The translations under genes and the position numbers were made by a program. A stretch of 64,000 bases of DNA from Narthecium ossifragum. Its lineage: Eukaryota > Streptophyta > Magnoliopsida > Dioscoreales > Nartheciaceae. The DNA lies in NCBI GenBank assembly GCA_963920575.1, contig OY986967.1:2136527-2200526 (forward strand). Direction: 5' to 3'. Positions 52,711 to 63,172 of the stretch are shown here, in pieces. How positions within the stretch are numbered: the first letter of the stretch is position 1; every line of letters starts with the position of its first letter. The notes below the pieces were generated by a model. It did no database searches. It saw only the letters and a list, made by a program, of their open reading frames with translations, and was not told the origin of the DNA.

Positions 52711-53975
52711 AAAGAAAGAGGTATACCTTTTCATGTATATATGCCTTTGCTCTTCTATAATCTCTACTTTTTTTTCATAGCTCATTAGGAAGGTATTCCT
52801 TTTTTTCTGTGTTGATTACATGAACCAGTGGATAGAAGAGAAGGATTGAGATCAAAATCTCAAAAATGGAAGCCCACCAGACAAACGCCACCCTGATCAA
52901 GAACCCATGATTGGCACCAATGCCGCAATATACACAATCCTAGCCAATGAATCTGCCAACACCACATCCTCCCTCCGAAGAAGACAACCCAAACCTAGCA
53001 GCTGTGGAGGTGGCAATTGGGCTTCTGGCCCAGGCCTTGCATGGGCCCAATTCGTTGAAGGGCCGTGCCCAGGCCATACTAGGATTGGCACGAGCTACCA
53101 GCTAGGCACGAGCCCAGGCATGCCTTAGGCCAACGCCAGTGCCGACCACGACCACTCCAAGCCCACAACAGTCATCAGGGCCGGCCCATTGGTATCTTTA
53201 CCTAATTACCTGGCAACTTCCTCAAGAACAGGCCTAAGCTCCGCCATCTCAACTGAGCAAAGCCGTAGCCATAAGAAAAGACGTCTGATCATCGCTTTCC
53301 TCAATAGAGTTTGAAATTTCCTTTCAACTTCTTGATGCTGATTGAACGAAAAGGATTTACTAAGAAGTTTTACATGCATGCTTCAAGTACACGCATAGTA
53401 GCTCATGGGCCCTGTCCAATTTCTTGATGTTGATTGGATGGTGCAATCGAATCCATAAAATGGTCTTTTAGATTCTTTCACATCGTCAAACTGCTGGTGT
53501 AGATTCTATCTAGTTTCCTGATATTAAGCTTCAAGTCTACACCCATGAGAATTGAATTCCCTCTTCTTGTGCTCTAATCCTTCATCCTCATTAATTATGT
53601 AGTGCCGTAAGGTCCATGCATTGCATTAGATTGGCACTTAAGAAACTTCATACGATGTCATCGGAAAGGCTCGATCATGAGAACTCACCCCTCACTTTCC
53701 TCTCTAATAAAGATAGTATGAAATCTTGTTTTAATGTCATAAGTAATAGACAATGACGTTTTATGACTTCAAGTTTGAAGTTAGTCAATTTGTGGTGCCT
53801 CAACGTCTCAAAATGCTATAAATTAATAATAGAGAATGATACTAATGAACAGTGATGTCTTCTTTTTATATATTCTTAACCGCAAGGGAGTTTATATAAT
53901 ACAGTAATCAATAGATCAATCTAAAATTAATAATCAACAAGAGTCGTGCTAAATGAGTGAATTTATGTTTATAAA
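52711..53975. repeat. Spacer duplicated from 1450-2690
   Basis: This is a close copy of the GLR A downstream spacer, with a few deletions (for example around 2345-2400). No gene is seen; the open frames at 52897-53128 are non-conserved. Confidence 0.8.
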
Positions 53976-54286
53976 GGGCGTGTTTGGTTTATGTGAAGTG
54001 GCTCGGAAGTCACTTTTTGAAGTGACTTCAGCCCCACTTTCAAAACTTTCCATTTCGACTTCGGGTTTTTTTGGCCTGAAGTCAGTTGAGTGGCATTTGA
54101 AGTGGAAAATAATATTAATAATATTATACTGTAATAAAATATTAATATAAGTATGTCTCACATATCACGTGTCACCTCGTGATTGGTCCACGTCATCTAA
54201 AATAGTATTAATAATATTATACTATAATAAAATATTAATATAAGTTATTAAATTATTAATATTTTAAGATTAAAATATTATTTTAA

Positions 54287-55675
54287 GGCTGAATTTTCAA
54301 TTAGTACCCTGTAGTTTGACCCATATTTTTATTTGGTCCTTATATTTCAAAAAGTTGCAATACATACCCTCAAATTTAATAATCGTTCTTATGTGGTCCG
54401 CCACGTCACCCGCCGTGAGCTACCGTCCGCGATCTGACGGAAAGTGGGGCCACGTGCGCCGCACGTGACCCCACACCGTCGCTCCCCGTTACCCCGTTAG
54501 GGACTTAACGAGTGATCGGGGTAGTTGGCCACGTGGCCAACATTTAGAGGAGGAGACCACCTGCTCCATCTCCGACTGCCCCTTCCCTCTCGTTGTGAAC
54601 GCCTCCATTCTCTCCGACGTCGGGCAAGAATGAGATGGAGGCGAAGCGGCGCACTGCCCGATCCCTGGTGAGCCGCCTCTACTCGGCCCCCAGTGACGCC
54701 TCCCTCGCCTCGGCCGTCGCCGCGATCCGCCTCCTATCCAAGCAAGATCCCGACACCCGAATCCTCCTCATCGAAAGATGGCGACGATCGAAGAAGAGCA
54801 AACCCCACACGAATCCACTCCGATGGAGGCGAAGCGGCGCACTGCCCGATCCCTGGTGAGCCGCCTCTGCTCGGCGCCCGGCAACGCCTTCCTCGCCTCG
54901 GCCGTCGCCGAGATCCGCGTCCTATCCAAGCAAGATCCCGATGCCCGAATCCTCCTCATCGACGCCGGCGTTGTCCCCGTTCTTTTCCATCTGATCTACC
55001 CCCGTACGACCTCCTCGCCTGTGGATCTCCAAGAGAACGCCGCCGCGGAGCTCTTGAACCTCTCGATCTCGTGCCGGGAAGCCCTTATGTCCACTCCTGG
55101 ACTCCTCGACTCTCTAAACCTCGCCCTCCGCTAGCCTTCCCCTCCGATCGTTTCGCAGCACGCCGCCGCCACACTTTACAGCCTCATGATCATCGAGGCC
55201 TACCGTCCCATCATCGGCGCCAAGCGCGACCTCCTCGGCGCGCTTATCGCTCTCCTCCACCAGCCCGGAGCGGCCCTGGCCCGATTCATCAAGGACGCCC
55301 TGAAAGACCTCTTCAGCGTCGCGCTCTACTCGTTGAACCGCTCCGTCCTCATCGAGCTCGGCACACGACGGGAGGGAAGGGGCAGTCGAAGATGGAGCAG
55401 GTGGTCTCCTCCTCTAAATGTTGGCCACGTGGCCAACTACCCCGATCGCCCCGTTAAGTCCCTAACGGGGTAACGGGGAGCGACGGCGTGGGGTCACGTG
55501 CGGCGCACGTGACCCCACTTTCCGTCAGATCGCGAACGGTAGCTCACGGCGGGTGACGTGGCGGATCACATAAGAGCGATTATTAAATTTGAAGGTCTGT
55601 ATTGTAACTTTTTGAAATATAAGGACCACATAAAAATATGGGTCAAACTACAGGGTACAAATTGAAAATTTAGCC
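54287..55675 (+). mobile_element. Pack-MULE with captured ARM-repeat gene fragment
   Basis: Long terminal inverted repeats of about 308 bp (54287-54594 and 55368-55675, beginning GGCTGAATTTTC and GGCTAAATTTTC) are flanked by a perfect 9-bp duplication TTATTTTAA (54278-54286 and 55676-55684). That combination is diagnostic of Mutator-like elements. No transposase is present. The interior is GC-rich coding sequence from a host gene, unlike the AT-rich surroundings, so it is a Pack-MULE. Confidence 0.93.
54635..55400 (+). pseudogene. Captured ARM-repeat (U-box-like) protein fragment
   Basis: Armadillo-repeat text: SAPGNAFLASAVAEIRVLSK, ENAAAELLNLSISCREAL, then HAAATLYSLM, ALIALLHQP and KDALKDLFSVALYSLNRSV. 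I recognise the style of plant ARM-repeat/PUB-type proteins but cannot name the parent. The first part (MEAKRRTARSLVSRL...) occurs twice, at 54635 and 54823, a 188-bp tandem duplication that is not a multiple of three. From 54778 the frame is open except for one TAG at 55132-55134, after LALR. The fragment ends in the right inverted repeat. It could be transcribed from a promoter in the TIR, but a functional protein is unlikely. Confidence 0.8.
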
Positions 55676-56187
55676 TTATTTTAATGTTTTAATTTTAATA
55701 TTTTAAGTGGCAAATAATGTTAATAATATCATACTGTAATAAAATATTAATATAAATGGATCCCACATGTCACGTGGCACCTCGTGATTGGTACACGTCA
55801 TCTAAAATAGTATTAATAATATTATACTGTAATAAAATATTAATATAATTTATTAAATTATTAATATTTTAAGATTAAAATATTATTTTAATGTTTTAAA
55901 TGGCAAATAATGTTAATAATATCATACTGTAATAAAATATTAATATAAATGGATCCCACATGTCACGTTGCACCTCGTGATTGGTCCATGTCATCTAAAA
56001 TAGTATTTATTTTTAATATTTTAATATAGGCAAATTATTAAAATATTAAATAGTTGGGGGTGACCATATCCCACTTCAAACAGCAACCAAACACCAGAAC
56101 TCAGAAACCCCCAGAAATCACTTCACTTCACTTCACTCGCTAGAAGTCACTTCACTTCAGCTCACTTCTCAGCAACCAAACAGGCTC

Positions 56188-56720
56188 ATAGTCTGACATT
56201 CGTCGTGATTACTTTTTCCTTGATCGGCTATATTGTAGCCAGATCTTAAGAACGAAATAGTTTTCATATTTAAAAAAAATCACGAAGAATCATCTTCAAA
56301 CAAGTGGGGGATTTTAGAGTTATATATTCATTTGTCTCATAGACCAGAGTTGAAAAGTTCGTGTTACACTAATATTGGAATTCTGAGTCAAGAAACTGTG
56401 GAATTTTCTTTTTAAATCCACTTGTCTTTCGATTTGTCAATCAAGGAACACTTTCGTGTTTGTTTACAAAACATGCCAAATTCATAAATTCGGGACCAAA
56501 ATACCCTTTCCCAACTCTCTCTCATTATTTAATGGCACCTGACACAAATACGAGAGAGAGAATGGAGAAAATTCCTTTAGTTATGCAATGAATTCCTTAA
56601 TGCCACCTGACATATGCATGTCAATTTTATTCTTCAATAAGTGAGGAATCCTTGTCAATTTCAAAGAATCCTTGATTATTAGTTAGAAATATTTAATTAT
56701 TAATTATTACTTAGAAGATA
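56188..56720. repeat. GLR promoter-side sequence before GLR E
   Basis: 56190-56400 matches 21030-21320 and 2690-2810, the sequence normally upstream of a GLR start. The first exons of GLR E that should follow are missing. 56400-56720 is AT-rich without a gene. Confidence 0.7.
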
Positions 56721-56759
56721 CCATTCACATGTAGAATAAAAAACAGAGTGTCGAGGTTC

Positions 56760-57150
56760 TTTGGAAGATGGGAGCTGAATCCGGAGGGGAGGAGAGAGAG
56801 AGAGGTCGGCGTTGGCGGAGAGAGAGAGAGGTCGAACCGGCGGGGGACGAGCTCGAGACCAGAGGACGGAGATGGCTCCGTAGGCGGGGGACGCTCAAGA
56901 CGACGGAGGGGCGGCGGGGGACGAGCTTGGGATGGCAGAGGGGCAGCCAAGGACGACCTCGAGACGCTCGGATGGAGAGAGTGGGAAAGGAGAGAGGACA
57001 GAGAGATCGGCTGGAGAGAGAGAGTGGGAAAGGAGAGGGGAGAGAGAGTGGGAAAGGAGAGAGGAGAGAAAGATCGACTGGAGAGGGGGGGAGAGAGAGT
57101 GGGAAAGGAGAGAGGAGAGAGAGAGGGAGGGAGAGAGAGAGTGAAATCAT
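56760..57150. repeat. GA-rich low-complexity tract
   Basis: A purine-rich tract of GAGAGAGAGTGGGAAAGGAGAG-like units. Long open frames on both strands are artefacts of this composition. It ends next to a fragment of GLR intron 1 (57150-57200, GATGTCCAACT...TCATTTAA, compare 3622-3645). Confidence 0.8.
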
Positions 57151-57429
57151 GACGACCTTTTCCAAGGTTGATAGATAGATGTCCAACTATATCATTTAAG
57201 GGTGCGGCTATCTGCACCACGTTTTCAACTCAACACACCACACTTCCAGATTTTTCTCATTTTTTGAAAAAAAAATAAAAAAACCCTAAACTACCCTCAT
57301 CCCTAACCTCCCCCTCTCCTCCATCCCACCCTCATCCCCCACCTCCCCCTCTACCCTCATCCCCTACCTCCACCACCCCCCACCCCCCACCACGCCGACA
57401 GCCACCGCCGGCCCGCCGTCACCTCCCCA

Positions 57430-57765
57430 CCCAGCAGCCGGCGGCGACGGCGCCGACCCCCCCCCCCCTTTCTCTCTCTCTCTCCCGCGAGCGACTCAAG
57501 GAAGGGGAGACCCCCCCCTCTCTCTCTCTCGCGGACGACGGCGACCCCCCCCCTCTCTCTCTCTCTCTCCCGCGGGCGACGGCAGCGACCCCCCCTTCTC
57601 TCTCTCTCTCGTGGGCGACGGCGACGACACCTCTCTCTCTCTCTCTCTCTCTCCCTCCCGCGAGCGACGGCGACCCCCCCCCCTCTCTCTCTCCCCTGCG
57701 GGCGACGGCGGCGACCCCCCCCCCCACCTCTCTCTCTCTCTCCCGCGGGCGACGGCGACGAGGGA
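57430..57765. repeat. Imperfect tandem repeat, GCGGGCGACGGCGAC-C(n)-(CT)n unit
   Basis: Seven or so units of 35-55 bases, each with CGCGGGCGACGGCGAC or a variant, a run of C, then a CT run ending in CCCGCG. The array abuts the truncated start of GLR E exon 5 at 57766. Confidence 0.85.
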
Positions 57766-58296
57766 GAGAAGATGACAGATATCGAAAGGAAATGGTTCGG
57801 CGATCCGCTGGCATACCCAACCCAAGACAACAGCCTTAGCTCCTCAAGCCTCGACTTCAAGAGCTTCGGTGGCCTCTTCTTGTTGACCGGACTCGTCTCT
57901 GTCCTCGCACTCTTGGTCTTTCTCTTCATGTTCGTATGCAAGAACTGGAATGAGTTGAGAAGTGTCACCTCTGGTGGCTCCTTGTTGACAACAATGGCCT
58001 CCTGGGCTCGACATTACGATAACATAGATCTCACTTCCCACACTTTCAAGAGGAAGGAATCGATCTATGTCCCTGACAATAGGAGCAGCCTAAACGGGAA
58101 AGCTGGCATTGGCCCGATCGTGCCTAAATTTGATGGCACACAAACTCCGGTGAGCATACCAGAGTCTTTGGATATAAACTTCTGCCCAACAGCTGCGCCG
58201 ACGAGTCCGTCTAGCGACCTCTGCGGACCATTGGCATTGTTGCCAGAAGGCGATGCTTCTGTAGAGTTAACTGAGGTAACGAGGCCCGGTGAATGA
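57766..58296 (+). pseudogene. GLR: GLR E: last-exon remnant of a GLR gene
   Basis: From GAGGGAGAGAAGATGACAG onward it is homologous to GLR B exon 5 from 6162: end of S2 (ERKWFGDPLAYP), M4 (GGLFLLTGLVSVLALLVFLF) and a tail ending TRPGE-stop. The start of exon 5 and all earlier exons are gone, replaced by a CT/C-rich tandem repeat. Its tail retains 11 residues (RSSLNGKAGIGP region) that GLR B lacks, so B lost them by deletion and E is not derived from present B. It could be transcribed only as a fragment; non-functional. Confidence 0.9.
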
Positions 58297-59150
58297 ATAT
58301 GCTCACTATTCTTCTTTTCTTCAATTAGTTGAGCATGTTGTACTATCAATAATTATAGGTGGACAAATGCTTTACATATGTACTGAAACTCTACGAACTA
58401 TCGGATCTCTGCAGGTGTGTACCGTTCGATAGCATATTTCCACCTACGTTTCAGCACTTATTAGATGGTCTGGAAGGCATTCATGTACATGTATGTGCTG
58501 CATATTGCTAAAAGAAGAAGAAAGAGTTTTACTCGAGAATCTCCTCTAGAGCTAGCTAGGCTGTTTTCTTGCTCCTCTGGTATATATATATCATTTTTGT
58601 CAACAAACACATACTATTACCACCAGTGTGGTGGTGTAACAGTCGGCTTGTAACCCATACTATCATTTTTGTCAACAAACCCATACTATTACCACCAGAG
58701 ATTTGTGGTTGCACGGGTATTTAGTCATAGTAAGTCAAGGTAAAATGCTCAATGAAAAAATTAATAAATAAATAAATATGTAATACATATTTATATTATA
58801 CATGCATTTCTAGACGTCACTTGCCAGTATAATAAACCAAAGACTCAAAAGTCTTTGTTAGTAAATCTGCTGTAGAAGAACAGATAGCCAATTTGATCAA
58901 AGGATTAGACTTTTCCAAACGATTAGGTCAATCTTCTGTCGGCGACCGATCACCCTAGAGTGTTGTTTTTTTGTGAGAAATTGAGATACTTTGGTCTAAA
59001 GGAAAACTACTATATTTAAACTCTATAGCTGGAAGAAAATATTGTCTGGTTTGAAGAGAGTCCTAATTTGAATTTGAAAGTAGATAACAATTTTGCCTAC
59101 TTCTGGAAGTGAGATGATTCACTTTAACAAGTTTTTCTTAGAGTTGTGGT
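58297..59150. repeat. GLR E downstream spacer, copy of 6669-7680
   Basis: It matches the GLR B 3' flank without the MITE at 6923-7120. A short internal duplication (CAAACCCATACTATTACCACCAG twice, 58600-58700) is specific to this copy. No gene is seen. Confidence 0.78.
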
Positions 59151-59169
59151 CGTGAATCACCCACGAATC

Positions 59170-59525
59170 ATTGAAAAGTTGGTAGAATGTGTTGAGTTTG
59201 TGGAGCCTGATCATTCCGGACCCGACCATGACCCAGTACGCAGAGTTGAGGGGGTCCGGGGCAATGCCCCCGGAACAAATTCAAATCCGTTGATAGGGGT
59301 AGTTTATGTAATTTTCTATACCATATGTCCCGAAACCCTAGGATATGAGGGGGTGTATGGGCGGCCGTCATTGTATTATGTAATCTGGCTCTTTGCCTCT
59401 GTGATAGTGAAAAAAAACCTCCAGCTACTCCGTGGACGTAGCCCTATTCTGGGGTGAACCACGTAAATATTGTGTCTGTGCTTGCTTGCTTCTTCTCCCT
59501 CCTCCCTTCTAGATCCTTACAGGAA
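59170..59525 (+). mobile_element. Probable Copia LTR fragment
   Basis: It contains CTCCGTGGACGTAGCCCTAT followed by GGTGAACCACGTAAAT and TTGTGTC, a phrase I know from plant Copia LTRs, and ends near CTAGATCCTTACA. The borders are uncertain, and no internal coding region or matching second LTR is present. Confidence 0.45.
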
Positions 59526-59619
59526 GTATGTCTTGTTACAAGCATGTGTCTCTAAAAACTAGAATTCTAATTCACTAATAGACTGAAAACCAGAATTCTA
59601 ATCCTCGGCTGATTCCCCG

Positions 59620-60244
59620 CTAATCAGTCACCAACAAGGTTCCAAACCACTTCAGGGATCTTCCTCTCGTCGCCACGGATCCAACGAGCTTTAGAACACC
59701 CAAAACGGTGGCCGGAGGAAGGACAACGGAGGAGAAGAAGATGGGCAGCCGGAGGAAAACAGAGCAAGCAGAGCTTGCGGGAAGAAGAAAGAAAGGAGGA
59801 AGAAGAAGAGAAGGAAGAAGAGAAGGAGAAGAGAAGGAGAAGGAAGGGGAAGGTCGGAGAAGGTGGGGGAAAATGGGAAGGAGGGGTCCTCTCATCTGAC
59901 AATGGAGGACGACGGCCATCTTCTCCAAGCACAACTGCCGCGACTTTCTGGTAGAGAAGGATCAATCTTCTTCTCAAAGAAGATCGATCTTCTTAACAAG
60001 AAAGATCGATCTTCTATCAAGGAAGATCGATCCCCTTTGCCCAAAAAACAAAACTTGGACTAAAACACAAGCCCAAGCCCGAATCTTCCGATCCCGGGTC
60101 CACCTAATCATTCTAATCAAACACTAACACAACCAAGGTCAGTGTGTGCACACGCGGGTGTGAAACAAACCAACAAGGCGTAATTTGCCAAATTGCTCTT
60201 GCGGTCTACAACGAGCCACAGGGGTAGAGGGACAAGTCCTCACA
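59620..60244 (-). mobile_element. 5' portion of a GATCGATC-family LTR, minus strand
   Basis: On the minus strand it begins TGTGAGGACTTGTCCC at 60244 and matches 63173-63480 in the same order (CTGTGGCTCG, GCAATTTGG, CACACACTGACC, GACCCGGGATCG, palindrome array). It then resembles 39220-39300. It cuts the LINE copy at CATGT (60245). The 3' end was not found near 59620, so it is truncated or joined to other LTR sequence. Confidence 0.8.
59945..60035. repeat. Array of paired GATCGATC palindromes, array 3
   Basis: Four units at 59960 (GATCAATC), 59982, 60004 and 60025, spaced 21-22 bases apart. Neighbours are joined by complementary arms, for example AAGATCGATCTTCTT with AAGAAAGATCGATCTT. Confidence 0.82.
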
Positions 60245-61675
60245 CATGTACTTCCCTTTCTTTAGTTGCCACTCTTTTGCAAGCAACAAGATGGTATTCG
60301 AGAGTTTCTCCGGTGACTCTGCCTCCCCATCGAAAAGCATTCTATTCCGGTCCTTCCACAATATCCACAGCCCATAACTGATCTTCCCTTTCCTTAATTG
60401 CCATTCTTTCGATCTCTGGGAGGTTGATAGCACCCTCTCCCAATCTCTCAAACCCTCTGTTCTCCTAACTCCCCCATCCCTGTAGAAACCCTGTGCCAAA
60501 CCTCCCTTGACTTTTCACATTCCACAAAGAGGTGAAACAGAGACTCACTCTGTTCCTTGCATCTTGGACACTCCGCGTCCCATGCTGCCTTCGCGTTGAA
60601 TAGGGCTCCCCTCATCGGCAATTTCCGATGGCGAAGCTTCCACAAGAACGTACGAACTCTAGGCCCAAAGGGCCCTTTCCATATGCAGTCCCATCTTAAC
60701 TCTGGGCTCCCCTCCGCCGCTGCAACGTTCCTCTGTTCTGAGATAAATTTATAGGCGGAGGAAGAAGATATTCGGCCTCTAGCTTCATGAAACCACACCT
60801 CTTGGTCGATCGCTTCCATTGAAGCCACGTTTGTCGGAAGGATTTGCTCTGCTATGCACGACGAAAATAGCCTGCAAACTTTTCGTCGGCTCCATAGTCC
60901 ATTCCTCCCGATGAGCTTCCCCACCCTCATCTGATCCAAATTCACCTCCATGTTCAGGAACGTAGGCTTTCGATCCAACGGTAAATCAAGGACCCACCAG
61001 TCCTTCATCACGCTTAGGTTGCTTCTATGTCCCAGCGTACATTTTAACCCCAGTCTCATTTGCTTGAGGGAACCACACACAGTTCACCATGACGGGGACG
61101 CACCGCTTGTCGGCTTCTCCGATGATAAACAGCCTCTCCATTTGTATTTCGCTTGCACCACCTCCTTCCAAAGGGAGGTCTCCCTCGGGCAAAGTTTGGC
61201 GGCCCATAACATCCTCAATGCCACATGCCATATTGCAAGACTCCGTAGAGCCACTCCTCCCTGATCCTTAGAGCCGCATACTACATCCCATCTGACATTG
61301 GAGAGATCGGACCGCCGGCCATCCCAAAGAAAGGCTCTCCCCATCTTCTCTATTTTCTTTAGAACCCCTCCCAATATATCCGTCGTCGTCATCATATAAA
61401 CCGTCAATGCTTGGATCACATGGCGAAGGAGCGTGATTCTCCCCGGGAGGGGAAGACGAGAACCACTCCATGTAGAGAGCCTGTTCGTCACCTTGTCCAA
61501 GAGCTCACTGAAGTCCTCTCCCCGGAGGCGCCTCCCGCTGATCGGGACCCCGAAGTACTTCCAAGCCCCCGTCGCCTCTGCCATCCGTAACAGTGTGCAT
61601 ATCCGGGTCCTCCTTCCATTCCAAGCACCTGAGATATCATGGCGCTAGACTTGATGGGATTTAGTGCCATAATAT
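60245..61675 (-). pseudogene. LINE 3' half, copy 2
   Basis: The duplicate of the LINE remnant at 7714-11143, without the 1527-bp insertion. Minus strand 61670-61084 gives the RT end (WKYFGVPISG, FLWDGRR, WDVVCGSKDQGGVALRSL), open past the point where copy 1 has a stop. 61080-60448 gives the zf-RVT region (CPRCKEQ, FHLFVECEKS), which runs across the empty site as SMEAIDQEVWFHEARGR. There is a frame change near 60450. The RNase H domain has been removed by the LTR at 60244. Confidence 0.87.
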
Positions 61676-62975
61676 ATTCATACTAGCATGTGACGTCTAA
61701 ATAGATTGAACGTTTTCACAGCAATTAATATATTCCCTGGCAACAAAAACATTTGCTGACAGAAAACATGGTTTACAACTACCCACCTCCACGAGGGGGA
61801 GACACTCGATTCGAACAATTGAAGAGCGCCTTACCAACTCACCGAGGAGTTGTTGGTCTCAACTCCCTCAGATTTTCAAAGAACTTCATCGTCATATTAG
61901 GATCTTGTTCATTAACCATCACACAAATATTGCAAGCATTTAGTCTTTTCAAGCAAAACCTATGAAAACAATAAGCAGGGCAATTCTTTGTAGCTCAAAA
62001 GCAGGTCAACCTCTCTCTATTTTGTTGCCTTGAGACTTAGATCAAGAACCCCACATTCACATAAGAATAGCAACCGATACAGTACAAAGTCCCAAAGACC
62101 GTGCTATATAGATATCAAGTTCTCTATAGAACCAAGTCATTGCCTGCCTAAAGTTTCTGTAGCTTTCCCTGAAATACACCCACAGATCTCTTCCTCGAAA
62201 ATATTCGCAAATACTTGTAATCTTGCAAAACTTTCCTCTTTCAATCAATTTAACTTGGAAAATCATCATAAAATTTCTTTTGATGTATTTAAAAGTAAAT
62301 CTTACTTCATGAATTCTTGATTATGATTCACAATCACATCATTTAGGCTGATTTCTTTGATTATTTTGTGCCATAAATATGTTATTTCCATTACAGATCC
62401 GATAAAAATCTTTGATTTCATATACATTTAAGCTTTCTTTAACCTATAGCATACTTAGCCTGTTCCATCAGTTTTCAATCTTCAGAAGGTTTACAACACA
62501 ATACACAACAGCAACACAGGTGCCAACAAAATGAGATATATTATTATTTAGTTCCTTTGAAAGATGTACCTAGCAATAACTGTCCCAATAAGTTTTACAT
62601 ACTAGCTTTTGCTCAAGAAACTAAGGGGGCGTTTGATTGCTTGCATAAGCTAATACAATGCATTACTCAATGCAGAGCATTGCATCTGCTAATGCAGCAT
62701 TTGAGGCCCTTTTTACATTAACTAATGCATGCATCAGTTAACGAAGTGGCCAACCAAACACCCTTTTGTATTAGCTGATGCATGCATCAGTTAATGCAGT
62801 TGCCAACCAAACACTTATATAGACCAAAATGCTATATTAGCTCATGCATACATCAACTAATACAAGCAACCAAAGACCCCCTAAAAACATTAGTGCCAAC
62901 AAACCACTAGCCGCGTCATCAAAAGAAACCAGAGAAAACAAAGGCTATGATCAAATATTCAATTGAAACATATAT
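61676..62975. repeat. Spacer, copy of 11144-12420
   Basis: A non-coding duplicate of the spacer after LINE copy 1. It has a 35-base deletion near 61780 and contains the MITE at 62625-62881. Confidence 0.78.
62625..62881. mobile_element. 257-bp MITE, Tourist/PIF-Harbinger-like
   Basis: It is flanked by TAA on both sides (62622-62624 and 62882-62884). Terminal inverted repeats of about 30 bp (GGGGGCGTTTGATTGCTTGC and, reversed, GGGGGTCTTTGGTTGCTTGT) and two internal TGATGCATGCATCAGTTAA-like subrepeats are present. The empty site exists in the duplicate at about 12291-12300 (AAACTAAGAACATT). Confidence 0.92.
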
Positions 62976-63000
62976 TTGATGGATTCCGATTTAAGTACAT

Positions 63001-63037
63001 GCCACGTAGGCATGTGCATTGCACATGCCTACGTGGC
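63001..63037. repeat. Perfect 18-bp-arm palindrome with one-base centre
   Basis: GCCACGTAGGCATGTGCA, one T, then its exact reverse complement. It contains CACGTAGG/CCTACGTG words and could extrude as a cruciform or give a tight RNA hairpin. It stands just past the end of the duplicated spacer. Confidence 0.9.
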
Positions 63038-63172
63038 CACTCACTTTGGATCCCATTACTTTACTTTCCCTTCTCCCGGCCTTCTAAACCTAGCAGCCAT
63101 CGACTCACCTCCTCCAACCAACGCTGCCCTCGTCAAGCCCACCGTCGACCGCGCCACCGCCCAAGGCATCCC

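Larger units (their letters stand above)
53976..56187. mobile_element. Terminal-inverted-repeat element hosting a Pack-MULE
   Basis: The left end reads GGGCGTGTTTGGTTTATGTG and the reverse complement of the right end reads GAGCCTGTTTGGTTGCTGAG, followed on both sides by GAAGTG/AAGTGACTTC-rich sequence. It interrupts the GLR promoter-side sequence that is continuous at 21010-21035. Internal AT-rich units (AATAATATTATACTGTAATAAAATATTAATATA with CACGTGGCACCTCGTGATTGG) repeat three times. About 0.8 kb is its own and the rest is the MULE at 54287-55675. The end sequence resembles PIF/Harbinger or hAT MITEs; a flush target duplication (ATA or TAA) is uncertain. Confidence 0.65.

Noticed and set aside
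53971..53975. A clean target duplication for the outer TIR element at 53976-56187
   Set aside because: ATA occurs on both sides but is not flush with the inverted repeats; left as unresolved.
56711..57220. Arg/Glu-rich or Ser/Leu/Pro-rich frames
   Set aside because: GA/CT low-complexity tract read in several frames.
57357..57968. 203-residue minus-strand frame over GLR E
   Set aside because: Antisense of GLR E exon 5 plus the CT-rich tandem repeat.
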